Shown: positions 16,455 to 26,549 of the stretch, one piece after another | Position numbering within the stretch: position 1 is the first letter of the stretch | How the letters are laid out: each line of letters begins with the position of its first letter | Assembly (NCBI GenBank): GCA_964600385.1 | Contig: CAZRJC010000007.1 | Location: 1-64,000 of the forward strand | Source of the DNA: DMER64 sp964600385 | Lineage (GTDB): Bacteria; Bacteroidota; Bacteroidia; Bacteroidales; UBA932 | Direction: 5' to 3' | DNA length: 64,000 nucleotides | Translations under genes and position numbers: made by a program | Notes under the pieces: model-generated | Told to the model about the DNA's origin: nothing | Databases searched by the model: none | Seen by the model: only the letters and a program-made list of their open reading frames with translations

Positions 16455-17924
16455 ATGCAACTCGCCCGACTTATTGAAAACTTACCCTACAAAGCTATTA
16501 CAGGATCGCCTTCCTGTGATGTTACAGAAATATGCTTTGATTCCAGAAAAGTTACTGCGGGTTGCCTGTTTGTTGCCCTGCCGGGCACACAAACAGACGG
16601 ACACCGTTTCATACGGCAGGCGGTACTACAAGGTGCCGCCGCCGTGGTGTTCCAGGAAGGATTGGCAACGACCGGGGAATACCTCGGCGTAAATCCTGCC
16701 AATCCCGTCTTCATAGAAGTTGAAGACAGCCATGCAGCCCTGGGTTGTCTGGCCGGAAATTTCTACAATAATCCATCTACCAGGTTGCATCTGGTGGGTA
16801 TCACAGGCACTAACGGAAAAACCACCACCGTCACCCTTCTTTTCCGCTTATTCCGTGCGTTGGGGTATTCATGCGGGCTGCTTTCCACCATTGCCAATTA
16901 TATTGACGACAACGAACTGGAAACAACGCACACCACCCCCGATGCGCTTACGATTAACAAGCTGCTCTCACAAATGTGCGACAGCGGATGTACGTATTGC
17001 TTCATGGAAGTGAGTTCTCACTCCATAGCACAGGGACGAACCGGCTCGCTGCATTTTGCCGGAGGCATATTCTCCAACCTGACCCACGACCACCTGGACT
17101 ACCATAAAACATTTGCAGAATACCTCCGGGCCAAGAAGAAATTTTTTGATGATCTGTCTTCAGACGCATTTGCCCTGGTGAATTCAGACGACAAGAACGG
17201 GCTGGTCATGATTCAAAACACCAATGCCCGCAAAGTCACCTATGCCTGCAAGCGTATGGCAGATTACAATGCCCGCATACTGGAACACAGTGTGGACGGC
17301 ATGCTCCTGCTCATTGACGGGACCGAAATGTGGAGCCCTTTCATTGGGGCCCATAACGCTTATAATCTGCTGGCAGTTTATTCCTGCGCACGACTCCTGG
17401 GAGCAGACAAGGATGAATGCCTGAAAGCCCTCAGTTCCCTTGGAACAGTCAGGGGAAGGATGGAATACGTGCGTGGAGGCAACGATCTTACTGTCGTTGT
17501 AGATTATTCTCATACGCCCGATGCACTTGAAAATGCACTTAAAACGCTCCGGGAAATTCTTAAGCCCGAACAGGAACTCCTTTGCGTAGTGGGATGCGGT
17601 GGGAACCGGGACAAGACAAAACGGCCCGAGATGGCATCCATTGCAAACCAATATGCCCACTTGTGCGTGTTTACCTCCGATAATCCAAGATTCGAAGATC
17701 CCGATGAGATCATCCGCGAAATGATGACCGGACTGACCCCGGAACAGCAAAAAAAACATTTGTGCATTACCAACAGGGCCGAGGCCATAAAAACAGCCAT
17801 AAAGCTGGCCAGACCCGGATCCGTAATACTGGTGGCAGGCAAAGGCCACGAGACTTATCAGGATGTTAAGGGCGTAAAAAGTCATTTTGACGATAAAGAA
17901 ATCATTACCGAACTGCTTAAATAA
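16455..17924 (+). CDS. murE: UDP-MurNAc-L-Ala-D-Glu:meso-DAP ligase MurE
   Basis: Adds the third amino acid of the peptidoglycan stem peptide. The 489-residue Mur ligase has the P-loop GITGTNGKTTT (about residue 117), an active-site region LTHDHLDYHKTF and the motif DNPR in TSDNPRFEDPDEI, which marks meso-diaminopimelate specificity. The C-terminal AGKGHETYQ block is also typical. It sits in normal dcw order before mraY; murF, which usually follows in Proteobacteria, is missing here. Confidence 0.98.
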   Translation: MQLARLIENLPYKAITGSPSCDVTEICFDSRKVTAGCLFVALPGTQTDGHRFIRQAVLQGAAAVVFQEGLATTGEYLGVNPANPVFIEVEDSHAALGCLAGNFYNNPSTRLHLVGITGTNGKTTTVTLLFRLFRALGYSCGLLSTIANYIDDNELETTHTTPDALTINKLLSQMCDSGCTYCFMEVSSHSIAQGRTGSLHFAGGIFSNLTHDHLDYHKTFAEYLRAKKKFFDDLSSDAFALVNSDDKNGLVMIQNTNARKVTYACKRMADYNARILEHSVDGMLLLIDGTEMWSPFIGAHNAYNLLAVYSCARLLGADKDECLKALSSLGTVRGRMEYVRGGNDLTVVVDYSHTPDALENALKTLREILKPEQELLCVVGCGGNRDKTKRPEMASIANQYAHLCVFTSDNPRFEDPDEIIREMMTGLTPEQQKKHLCITNRAEAIKTAIKLARPGSVILVAGKGHETYQDVKGVKSHFDDKEIITELLK

Positions 17925-17937
17925 GAAAAAACCGACC

Positions 17938-19311
17938 ATGTTATACCATCTATTCGAATACCTTAAAGAATTTGTCGATTTCCCGGGGATAGGACTTTTC
18001 CGGTATATCTCCGTAAGATCTATCGCTTCGGTAATAATAGCACTGCTGGTGACCATCACCATGGGAAGATACATTATTGACAAACTGAAAAAGCTCCAGG
18101 TAACCGACCACAACATAAAAGCCGGCGGTACAGCTAACGGCAAATCTGGGACCCCAACCATGGGAGGAATAATCATAATTGTTGCACTGCTCATCCCCGT
18201 GCTGCTTTTATGCAACCTTACCAACATATATGTCCAGCTGCTGATTGTGTCTACTTTATGGCTGGCTTTGATAGGACTGCTGGATGATCTGCTCAAGTTG
18301 CGGAGAAAAGCCGGGAAAAGCGACAACAAATTTGTAAAACTGCTGGGCAAGTTCCAGAGAAAGGATAAAGACGGGATGAAGGGACAGCTGAAAATTATAG
18401 GACAAGTGGGACTGGGACTTATAGTGGGACTTTCGCTCTATTTCAGTGACCAGGCCGTTATATGTGAAATCATACCCGGTCCTGCGGAAGATGCCAAAAC
18501 AGAGATCGTAGACAACCACCCGCAGTACGTCCAGCACGTAAAAAGCACAAAAACGACAATCCCTTTTCTAAAAGACAATCTGTTTGACTATTCATGGCTT
18601 TCTCCTGTAAAGGGAGAGACGGGAGCAAAGATCGGCTGGATTATCTATATCCTGGTAGCGATCTTCATTGTGACTTTCGTTTCCAACGGAACCAACCTGA
18701 CGGATGGAAGGGACGGCCTGGCGACCGGAACGGTGGCCATAGCAGGTGTCACGCTGGGTATTCTGGCCTATCTGTCGGGACACATTGTGTACGCTCAATA
18801 CCTTAATATCATGTACATACCCAATTCTGGAGAGATGGTGGTATTCATGTCGGGATTCATCGGGGCACTCATTGGATTCCTATGGTACAACACCTACCCG
18901 GCACAGGTATTCATGGGCGATGTGGGCAGTCTTACACTGGGTGGCATCATAGCTGTTTTTGCACTCATCATAAGGGTGGAAGTTTTACTGCTCATCCTGT
19001 GCGGCGTATTTCTGGCAGAAAGCGCATCGGTAATTATTCAGCGTTTCTGGTATCGCCGCACCCGTATTAAAGCTACAAAAGCCCTTATAAAAGAAGGCAA
19101 ATATCATAAAGGAGATGTAGTGACCGGAGAAAGGGTGTTCGTCCGTGCTCCGTTACACGATCATTATATCTACAACCGGGCAGATGTTCCGGGAAAAATC
19201 CTGCTTAAAAAACCCAAGGACCCCACTGCCGAGCCCAAAGTGGTAGTTCGTTTCTGGATCATAAGTATCCTTCTGGCTGTATTAACTATCATAACGCTTA
19301 AAATCAGATAA
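17938..19311 (+). CDS. mraY: Phospho-MurNAc-pentapeptide transferase MraY
   Basis: Makes lipid I at the inner membrane. Multi-spanning protein with the family segments TPTMGGIIII and NGTNLTDGRDGLATG, the latter with the catalytic Asp cluster. At about 457 residues it is much longer than the usual 320-360. The extra length includes a loop of about 60 residues (around 180-235) before the NLTDG segment and a longer C-terminal part after YRRTRIKATK. Loops of this kind occur in Bacteroidota MraY. ATG at 17938 is chosen: translation upstream of it runs inside the end of murE. Confidence 0.97.
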   Translation: MLYHLFEYLKEFVDFPGIGLFRYISVRSIASVIIALLVTITMGRYIIDKLKKLQVTDHNIKAGGTANGKSGTPTMGGIIIIVALLIPVLLLCNLTNIYVQLLIVSTLWLALIGLLDDLLKLRRKAGKSDNKFVKLLGKFQRKDKDGMKGQLKIIGQVGLGLIVGLSLYFSDQAVICEIIPGPAEDAKTEIVDNHPQYVQHVKSTKTTIPFLKDNLFDYSWLSPVKGETGAKIGWIIYILVAIFIVTFVSNGTNLTDGRDGLATGTVAIAGVTLGILAYLSGHIVYAQYLNIMYIPNSGEMVVFMSGFIGALIGFLWYNTYPAQVFMGDVGSLTLGGIIAVFALIIRVEVLLLILCGVFLAESASVIIQRFWYRRTRIKATKALIKEGKYHKGDVVTGERVFVRAPLHDHYIYNRADVPGKILLKKPKDPTAEPKVVVRFWIISILLAVLTIITLKIR

Positions 19312-19317
19312 CAAAAT

Positions 19318-20655
19318 ATGAACGACCGACTGGTTATATTAGGTGGAGGCGAAAGTGGTGTAGGTGCCGCTGTACTGGCTCAAAAGAAGGGCTATGACGT
19401 ATTTCTTTCGGACTCAGGCACTCTGCAGCCCGGGGCACGCTCCCTTCTGGAGCAATACGGAATTGCCTATGAGGAAGGACAACATTCGCTCCCTTTGATT
19501 ATGAACGCTTCCGGGGTTGTCAAAAGCCCCGGTATTCCGGACCATATTCCAATGATCGAAGACCTGAACAAGAAAGGGATCCCGGTTATTTCCGAAATTG
19601 AGTTCGCTGCCAGATATACCAATGCCCGCAAGATATGTATAACGGGCAGCAACGGCAAGACCACTACCACATCGCTGATTTATTACCTGCTTAAAAATGC
19701 GGGACTGAATGTGGGGCTGGCCGGCAATGTAGGTCAAAGTTTCGCCTACCAGGTGGCCACACAGGAATATGACATTTATGTTCTGGAACTGAGCAGTTTC
19801 CAGCTCGACGGCATGTACGACTTCAGGGCAGATATAGCCATATTGCTGAATATCACGCCGGACCACCTGGACAGGTATCACCACGATCTCCAGGAATATA
19901 TCAAGGCCAAATTCCGGATCACACAGAATATGAGGGCCGAAGATTGCTTTATATTCTGTAAGGACGATGAAATTACAGTAGATCATCTGAACAGGATTGT
20001 TCTCAAGGCCAAAACGCTGCCTATCACTCAACAAACGGCCGTTCAACAGGGAGCCTACTCAGACGGGGAACAGATGCACGTAAAATATGGCGAAGAAGAG
20101 TTTACAATGTTCATCAACGAACTGGCCCTGCAGGGAAAACACAATGTGTACAATTCCATGGCTGCCGCCTTATCTGCCAAAATAATGAATATCAGCAATC
20201 CGGTTATCAAAGAAAGCCTGGGGTCCTTTAAAAACATCCCTCACCGGCTGGAAAAGGTGGCCAAAGTCCGCGGTGCGTTATATATTAATGACTCCAAGGC
20301 TACTAATGTAAATTCGGTATGGTACGCTCTTGACAGCATGGATACTCCTGTTGTGTGGATTGCCGGAGGTACAGACAAGGGAAACGATTATGAATGCCTG
20401 TTCGACCTGGTACGAAATAAGGTAAAAGCACTTATTTGCCTGGGCGTGGACAATGCAAAACTGCACCGCGATTTTACAGATAAAGTACCGGTTATCCACG
20501 ATGCGCTTTCTGCAGAGGAAGCCGTGAAAAAAGCCTATGAGCTGGCCGCCCCCGGCGATACCGTACTGCTCTCCCCCGCCTGTGCCAGTTTTGACCTGTT
20601 TAAAAATTACGAAGACCGTGGCAATCAATTTAAAGAAGCAGTGAGAAAACTATAA
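19318..20655 (+). CDS. murD: UDP-MurNAc-L-alanine:D-glutamate ligase MurD
   Basis: Adds D-Glu to UDP-MurNAc-L-Ala. The 445-residue protein has an N-terminal nucleotide-binding fold (LVILGGGESGVGAAVLA), P-loop ITGSNGKTTTTSL (about residue 107) and the characteristic ELSSFQLDG and NITPDHLDRYH segments. The C-terminal block DTVLLSPACASFDLFKNYED is typical of MurD. Its stop overlaps the ftsW ATG (TAATG), suggesting coupled translation. Confidence 0.98.
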   Translation: MNDRLVILGGGESGVGAAVLAQKKGYDVFLSDSGTLQPGARSLLEQYGIAYEEGQHSLPLIMNASGVVKSPGIPDHIPMIEDLNKKGIPVISEIEFAARYTNARKICITGSNGKTTTTSLIYYLLKNAGLNVGLAGNVGQSFAYQVATQEYDIYVLELSSFQLDGMYDFRADIAILLNITPDHLDRYHHDLQEYIKAKFRITQNMRAEDCFIFCKDDEITVDHLNRIVLKAKTLPITQQTAVQQGAYSDGEQMHVKYGEEEFTMFINELALQGKHNVYNSMAAALSAKIMNISNPVIKESLGSFKNIPHRLEKVAKVRGALYINDSKATNVNSVWYALDSMDTPVVWIAGGTDKGNDYECLFDLVRNKVKALICLGVDNAKLHRDFTDKVPVIHDALSAEEAVKKAYELAAPGDTVLLSPACASFDLFKNYEDRGNQFKEAVRKL

Positions 20656-21902
20656 TGCCAAAGAAAGAGAACATAGCTGAAAACCGCCGTTTTTCCTTCA
20701 GGCTGAAAGGAGACAAGTCTCTTTGGGCGCTTGTGATCGTCTTTTCTCTCCTGTCGCTGGTTTTTGTATACTCTTCATCAAGCCGGATAGCCGTAATGGA
20801 GAACACGACTACTTTCTCCATCATGATCAAACAAATGAACTTTATCATTGCCGGACTGGTGGTGATATTCATATGTCATTTGATACCCCTTCGCTTCTAT
20901 AGAACAATGTCTTACATTGTTTACCTGGCAGCGCTTGTTTTACTGTTAGTCACTCTGTTCGCTGGAGAAAGCCGGAACGAAGGTACACGATGGATTTCTT
21001 TTTTGGGCTTTTCGTTTCAACCGTCGGAATTCGCCAAGATTGCCCTTGTCATGTTTGTAGCCAAAGTATTGGAAGAAGACAAACTGAAATCTTTTAAAGA
21101 TTTTATGATCAGGCTCGTCATCCCCTCGATGCTCTTTATTCTTCCGATTATCTGGGAAGGTTTTTCCACCGGGTCCATACTGGCATTCACTATTTTTATC
21201 ATGCTCCTGATTTCCAATATCCGGTTTAGTTATATCGCAAAGGCCGCCGGGATTATTGTGCTTGTGGCGGGACTTGCATACGGCATATATGCGTTGCAGC
21301 GCGCCATCAGGAACGACGGTGAAAACCACCTGGGTACATCGAGAATAGAAACCGTGGAGAAGCGTATCATGAGTTTTATTGGATTAGGAGAGTCATCCGG
21401 AGAAGATGAAACCGAGAACGACCAGGTGATTTACTCCAAAGTGGCCATAGCCACCGGTGGAGTTGCAGGAAAAATCCCCGGCAATGGTACGTTGCGTCAT
21501 GTACTGCCTCTGTCCAACAGCGATTATATTTATTCGATCATAGTGGAAGAGACAGGTCTGATTGGGGGCATATTTGTAATAGGGCTTTACTTTTGGCTGT
21601 TGTACAGTGTGATACTAATTGCAAAGGTCTGCAGGAAGGTGTTTTCTTCCATGCTGGTCTGCGGGCTGGGAATACTCATTGTAACGCAGGCACTCATCCA
21701 CATCCTTGTGAACGTGGGACTGTTGCCGGTAACCGGCCAGACTCTGCCCATGATCAGTTCCGGAGGATCATCCGTATTGGCCGTTAGTATAGCTTTTGGC
21801 ATGATGATCTCGGTGAGCCGTGCCATTCAGGACGAGCAAACCGGCAAGTCAGAAAACACCGAAGTAGAATACAGCATTGAAAATCAAGATGAAACAAAAT
21901 AA
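20655..21902 (+). CDS. ftsW: Peptidoglycan glycosyltransferase FtsW (SEDS family)
   Basis: Septal peptidoglycan polymerase that works with the class B PBP FtsI. The 415-residue protein has about ten membrane helices and the SEDS segments FLGFSFQPSEFAKIALVMF and LPVTGQTLPMISSGGSSVLA. A large extracytoplasmic loop (about 215-265) holds charged residues. The C-terminal 30 residues are acidic and cytoplasmic. It overlaps murG in another frame by 14 nt. Confidence 0.97.
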   Translation: MPKKENIAENRRFSFRLKGDKSLWALVIVFSLLSLVFVYSSSSRIAVMENTTTFSIMIKQMNFIIAGLVVIFICHLIPLRFYRTMSYIVYLAALVLLLVTLFAGESRNEGTRWISFLGFSFQPSEFAKIALVMFVAKVLEEDKLKSFKDFMIRLVIPSMLFILPIIWEGFSTGSILAFTIFIMLLISNIRFSYIAKAAGIIVLVAGLAYGIYALQRAIRNDGENHLGTSRIETVEKRIMSFIGLGESSGEDETENDQVIYSKVAIATGGVAGKIPGNGTLRHVLPLSNSDYIYSIIVEETGLIGGIFVIGLYFWLLYSVILIAKVCRKVFSSMLVCGLGILIVTQALIHILVNVGLLPVTGQTLPMISSGGSSVLAVSIAFGMMISVSRAIQDEQTGKSENTEVEYSIENQDETK

Positions 21903-23010
21903 AGAAGCATACAGGATAATCATTAGCGGTGGCGGAACCGGAGGACATATCTATCCGGCCATCTCCATTGCAGAAGCCATAAAAAAGCTCCGGCCGGACG
22001 CTGAAATTCTTTTCGTGGGAGCCAACGGCAGAATGGAAATGGAGAAAGTGCCATCTGCCGGTTACCGTATTAAGGGGCTGCCCATTGCCGGATTGCAGCG
22101 TGGACACTCTCTGTCCGCATTGCTTGGCAATCTGACCTTACCCTTCAGGCTCCTGGAAAGTATCGGGGAAGCCGGCAGAATACTTCGCGACTTTAAACCT
22201 CATGTAGCTGTGGGTGTAGGCGGGTATGCCAGCGGACCACTGCTCTGGGCGGCAAGTCGCCGGAGGATACCATATTATTTACAGGAACAAAACGGGTTTG
22301 CCGGGAAAACAAATAAGATGCTTGCCGCAAAGGCCGAAAAAATCTTTGTAGCCTACCCCGACATGGACAAATTCTTCCCTGCCGAAAAGATTGTTCTTAC
22401 GGGAAATCCCATCCGCAGTCAGATCAGACTCGCAGATGCACAATTGAAAGCCTCGGCACTTGAATTTTTCGGGCTCGATCCGCAAAAGAAGACACTGCTG
22501 GTTATTGGCGGCAGTCTGGGAGCAGCCACCCTCAACCGGTGCATGATTGATTTTCTTCCCCATGCTGCTGAAAGCGGCATTCAGGTGATCTGGCAATGCG
22601 GACGATCCGGAAAAGAAGCCGCCACGGCTGCAATGAGCGCGTACCCGGAAATCCCTGTATTTTTACATGACTTCCTCTCGCGCATGGACCTTGCCTATGC
22701 GGTGGCCGATGTGGTTATTTCAAGGGCCGGTGCCGGAAGCATCTCTGAATTGTGCATAGCCGGGAAAGCCTGTATTTTTGTGCCATCCCCCAATGTGGCC
22801 GAAGATCACCAGACTCATAATGCCATGGCCCTGGTAAAAGAACATGCCGGACTGCTTATCCGTGATGCCGACGCACAGAAGGAACTTCTGCCCGCCGCTC
22901 TGGACCTCATAAAAGATCCTGAGAAAACGAATCTTTTCTCGTCCAATATTTTAAAAATGAGCCGTCCGGATGCGGCTACACAAATAGCAGAAATAATACT
23001 AGAAAAATGA
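21889..23010 (+). CDS. murG: Lipid II synthase MurG
   Basis: Transfers GlcNAc from UDP-GlcNAc to lipid I on the cytoplasmic membrane face. The 373-residue GT28 protein opens with the glycine-rich loop ISGGGTGGHIYPA, has GVGGYASGPLLWAA in the acceptor domain and SRAGAGSISELC in the UDP-GlcNAc-binding domain. The ATG at 21889 is used; a TTG four codons earlier is in frame but less likely. It overlaps murC by 4 nt (ATGA). Confidence 0.97.
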   Translation: MKQNKEAYRIIISGGGTGGHIYPAISIAEAIKKLRPDAEILFVGANGRMEMEKVPSAGYRIKGLPIAGLQRGHSLSALLGNLTLPFRLLESIGEAGRILRDFKPHVAVGVGGYASGPLLWAASRRRIPYYLQEQNGFAGKTNKMLAAKAEKIFVAYPDMDKFFPAEKIVLTGNPIRSQIRLADAQLKASALEFFGLDPQKKTLLVIGGSLGAATLNRCMIDFLPHAAESGIQVIWQCGRSGKEAATAAMSAYPEIPVFLHDFLSRMDLAYAVADVVISRAGAGSISELCIAGKACIFVPSPNVAEDHQTHNAMALVKEHAGLLIRDADAQKELLPAALDLIKDPEKTNLFSSNILKMSRPDAATQIAEIILEK

Positions 23011-24380
23011 TACAAAACGTATATTTCCTTGGAATAGGAGGCATAGGAATGAGTGCTCTGGCGCGTTACTACAAACACGCAGGTGCTTTCGTAAGCGGTT
23101 ATGATCTTACGCCTTCTGCGTTGACCCGTCAGCTGGAGAACGAGGGAATTTCCATCCATTATTCGGATGATCCTTCGTCTATTCCGCCGGAAGTATGCAA
23201 CAATAAAGAAGACACGCTGGTCATTTATACGCCGGCCATCCCGGCAGACCATAAGGAATGGGAATTTTTCCGCCAGTACGATTTCAGAATTATCAAGCGA
23301 TCCGTGGCTCTCGGACATATTGCCGAAAACCACCGAACCCTGGCTGTCTCAGGAACACACGGGAAAACCACCACATCTACCCTTCTCGCCCATATACTGC
23401 AAAGCAGCGGTGAGGGGTGTACAGCTTTCCTGGGAGGAATATCAAAGAATTACAAAAGCAACCTTTTATTGAGCAGAAATCCTGCCCTGGTGGCAGAAGC
23501 CGATGAGTTTGACCGGTCATTCCTTCGTCTGTTTCCGGAAATCGCACTTATAACGGCCACAGACGCAGATCATTTGGATATTTACGGCACTCATGCAGCA
23601 GTCAAGGAAGCATTCTCACAGTTTGCTTCGCAGATAATACCCGGCGGGACGCTTATCCTTAAACAAAACGTGGACCTGGAGCTCAGACTGAAAGAGAATG
23701 TATCGGTATACCGTTATTCGGCTAATGTACCCTGCGACTTTTATGCAGATAATTACAGTGTGGAAGAAGGTGGCAATATGTCATTCGACTTTCATTACAA
23801 AGGTGAATGCATGCCCGGTTGCCGCCTGGGAATTCCGGGCCGGCTGAATGTGGAAAATGCCATAGGAGCCGCAGCCATCGCGCTTTCCTATGGGATATCA
23901 CCCCTGGAAGTGAAGAAAGCTTTGGAATCGTTCCGTGGAGTCGAAAGACGCATGGATATAAGATATCAAAGCAAATCGTGCTGTTATATAGATGATTACG
24001 CGCATCATCCGGAAGAATTGCGTGCCACAATCAATTCTGTGAAAGAATGGTTTCCCGACAGAAAAATCACCGGAATTTTTCAGCCGCACCTTTATTCGCG
24101 GACCAGAGATTTTGCAAACGATTTCGCTTTAAGCCTCAGCCTGCTTGACTGGGTAATTTTGTTGCCCGTATATCCTGCCCGGGAACTTCCCATTCCCGGA
24201 GTGAATTCAGAAATGATCCTGAAATTGATTCCGGGGAAAGATAAAATTGTACTTGACCCTTCTGAGGTAAAAGAATTTCTCAGAAAAGAAAAACCTTCAG
24301 TGCTGCTCACACTGGGAGCCGGAAACATTGACCGACTGACAGGAACAATAACAGACGTACTCAAAGAAATGAACGCATGA
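23007..24380 (+). CDS. murC: UDP-MurNAc:L-alanine ligase MurC
   Basis: First amino-acid ligase of the stem peptide. The 457-residue protein starts with GIGGIGMSALARYY and has the P-loop SGTHGKTTTSTL (about residue 113), the EADEFDRSFL segment and DDYAHHPEE near residue 325, all diagnostic for MurC. ATGA overlaps join it to both murG and ftsQ. Confidence 0.98.
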   Translation: MIQNVYFLGIGGIGMSALARYYKHAGAFVSGYDLTPSALTRQLENEGISIHYSDDPSSIPPEVCNNKEDTLVIYTPAIPADHKEWEFFRQYDFRIIKRSVALGHIAENHRTLAVSGTHGKTTTSTLLAHILQSSGEGCTAFLGGISKNYKSNLLLSRNPALVAEADEFDRSFLRLFPEIALITATDADHLDIYGTHAAVKEAFSQFASQIIPGGTLILKQNVDLELRLKENVSVYRYSANVPCDFYADNYSVEEGGNMSFDFHYKGECMPGCRLGIPGRLNVENAIGAAAIALSYGISPLEVKKALESFRGVERRMDIRYQSKSCCYIDDYAHHPEELRATINSVKEWFPDRKITGIFQPHLYSRTRDFANDFALSLSLLDWVILLPVYPARELPIPGVNSEMILKLIPGKDKIVLDPSEVKEFLRKEKPSVLLTLGAGNIDRLTGTITDVLKEMNA

Positions 24381-25189
24381 CCTTGTTAAAGAAAATAGGA
24401 TATATTCTTGGAATAACCGTGCTGACTTCAGCACTGGGGTCCTATTTTTATTTTGCCACCACACTGGTAAAGGCACGGGGCGAGTCTGCGCGTTGTCAGA
24501 ATGTGGTCATCACGGTAAAGGACAGTGTGCTGAATCCGTTAACAGGAGCAGGTGAAGTGGCGGTTTATCTGGACAGGGAACATATATCCCTGCCGGGCAA
24601 GAATTTTGACGAGATAGATTTCACCCGGCTGGAAAAGCAAATCGAATCGTTTTCGTCGGTAAAAAAATGCAATGCCGTAAGAACCATTGACGGCACGCTG
24701 CGGCTCGATCTCCTGCAACATATGCCGGTCTTCAGGATGGATACGCCCAAAGGCAGTTTTTTTGTCTCGGACCAACAATACCTCTTTCCCATGGTCAATC
24801 CCTACAGGATGCCCGTGCTGACCGTTGCCGGAGACATTCCTTTCCGGTATCCGGTCAATTACAGGGGATATATTGCTTCCTCCGATGACTGGATGCTGGA
24901 ACTGAACAACCTTAACCGCTACATAGGTGAACATCCGTTCTGGAACCGTCAGGTCAAAAGAGTTTTTGTGAACCGTCCCGACGATATTCACATTGTACCG
25001 CTTGAAGAAGACTTGTGCCTTATGATTGGAAGCCTTGAAAATCATGCCTTCAAAATGCACAAGCTTTATGAATTCTACCGGGTGCTGGTACCGCTCAATG
25101 CCAAAGAAATGTACGATTCGGTAGACGCTCGTTTTGGCGATCAGATCGTATGTTCTTTCAGAAAAAACGAACCTAGTAAAAAACCGTAA
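24377..25189 (+). CDS. ftsQ: Cell division protein FtsQ
   Basis: A 270-residue bitopic divisome protein. One membrane helix (about residues 7-27, IGYILGITVLTSALGSYFYF) is followed by a periplasmic domain that fits FtsQ/DivIB by length and position between murC and ftsA. The POTRA-type segment is only weakly recognisable (FTRLEKQIESFSSVKKCNAV), as is usual in this phylum. Start overlaps the murC stop by 4 nt; ftsA follows after 5 bp. Confidence 0.88.
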   Translation: MTLLKKIGYILGITVLTSALGSYFYFATTLVKARGESARCQNVVITVKDSVLNPLTGAGEVAVYLDREHISLPGKNFDEIDFTRLEKQIESFSSVKKCNAVRTIDGTLRLDLLQHMPVFRMDTPKGSFFVSDQQYLFPMVNPYRMPVLTVAGDIPFRYPVNYRGYIASSDDWMLELNNLNRYIGEHPFWNRQVKRVFVNRPDDIHIVPLEEDLCLMIGSLENHAFKMHKLYEFYRVLVPLNAKEMYDSVDARFGDQIVCSFRKNEPSKKP

Positions 25190-25194
25190 TAGAT

Positions 25195-26544
25195 ATGCCC
25201 ATGGAAAAGACAATCTCTGTAATTGATTTAGGCACCACTAAAATCGTGTGTCTGGCCGGGACCAAAACGCCCGACGGATACAAGGTGATAGCCGCTTGTG
25301 AAGCCGCTTCGCAAGGAATAATGAGAGGAGAAGTAATCAACAATCAAAGCGTCCTGAACTCTCTCAGGCCTTTGTTGAGTGAACTGGAAGAAAGGACGGG
25401 CAACCCCACACGTGAAGTTGTTGTAGGTATTGCAGGCCAGTACATCAAATGTAAAGCGGCCAGCAGTTCAATCAACAGAAACAATAAAATGGACGAAATC
25501 ACGCAGGCCGAAGTGGACAGCATGTGCAGAAACATGTTCAACTCCCGCGTCGATCCGGGAGAAGAGGTTCTCCATGTAGTTCCGCAGTCGTATCACGTAG
25601 ATGAATACAAAAGCATTCTCAAACCCGCCGGCATGTGCGGAGGTACAATAGAAGCCAATTACCGGATCTTCATAGGCAAATCGGTTTCGGCCCAACATAC
25701 CAAGCGTTGCATAGAGAGTGCCGGACTCAAATTGTCAAAACTGGTACTGGAACCAATGGCTTCTGCCTCGGCGGTACTGCAGGAAGACGAAAAAGAATTG
25801 GGAGTGGCCATGGTGGATATTGGCGGAGGCACCACAGACCTGCTTATTTATCACGACAATATCATAAGACACACAGCCGTGATTCCTTTCGGTGGCAATG
25901 TTATTACAGAGGACATTCGCCAGGGATGTGAAGTAACGCTGCGTCAGGCCGAACAGATGAAAATCCAGTACGGCTCGTGCTATGTGGACCTGGCCCCTGA
26001 AAACAAGTCTATTGTCATATCGGGGATAGGAGGCCGTGAACCGAGGGAGATACCGTTCCGGTTTCTTTCCAATATAATAGAAGCCAGGATGGACGAAATC
26101 CTTGAAGCTGTGGTTTTTGAGATCCGGCAAAGCGGCTACGCAGAAAAACTTCCGGCCGGCATAGTATTGACAGGAGGCGGTGCCCTCTTGACCCATCTGC
26201 CCCAATTCATCAAGTATAAAACCGGATATGATGCACGCATTGCACGCCCCCGGGGCATAGAATTTGATGGTTGCGATGAAGTAAACAGCGTAACCTATTC
26301 CTGTGCGGTGGGCCTGATGATGCAGGGATTTGAACCCGAATACGATTCCGAAGAGGAACAACAAGTGGATTTTGAAACCATCTTTGCAGGGGTGGAAACC
26401 AAAGCGCCGGCCAAACAGAATAAGACAGAAAAAGCTCCTAAAGTGAAAAAGGAGAAGCCAGAGAAGACAGACAATTCAGGCGGTTTAGGCTCGCTTTTTA
26501 TTAACATAGGTAAATATTTTACAGATCAGGATAACGAGGCATAG
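25195..26544 (+). CDS. ftsA: Cell division protein FtsA
   Basis: Actin-like ATPase that tethers FtsZ filaments to the membrane. The 449-residue protein has the phosphate-1 loop SVIDLGTTKIVCLAG, the phosphate-2 loop VDIGGGTTDLLIYH and the adenosine motif GIVLTGGGALL. A Lys/Glu-rich linker (about 400-428) leads to a C-terminal amphipathic stretch, LGSLFINIGKYFTD, a likely membrane-targeting helix. It lies 5 bp before ftsZ. Confidence 0.97.
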   Translation: MPMEKTISVIDLGTTKIVCLAGTKTPDGYKVIAACEAASQGIMRGEVINNQSVLNSLRPLLSELEERTGNPTREVVVGIAGQYIKCKAASSSINRNNKMDEITQAEVDSMCRNMFNSRVDPGEEVLHVVPQSYHVDEYKSILKPAGMCGGTIEANYRIFIGKSVSAQHTKRCIESAGLKLSKLVLEPMASASAVLQEDEKELGVAMVDIGGGTTDLLIYHDNIIRHTAVIPFGGNVITEDIRQGCEVTLRQAEQMKIQYGSCYVDLAPENKSIVISGIGGREPREIPFRFLSNIIEARMDEILEAVVFEIRQSGYAEKLPAGIVLTGGGALLTHLPQFIKYKTGYDARIARPRGIEFDGCDEVNSVTYSCAVGLMMQGFEPEYDSEEEQQVDFETIFAGVETKAPAKQNKTEKAPKVKKEKPEKTDNSGGLGSLFINIGKYFTDQDNEA

Positions 26545-26549
26545 TATTA

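Noticed and set aside
17184..18350. 388-codon open frame on the minus strand across murE and mraY
   Set aside because: It has no recognisable domain and covers two well-conserved genes on the other strand; a shadow frame.
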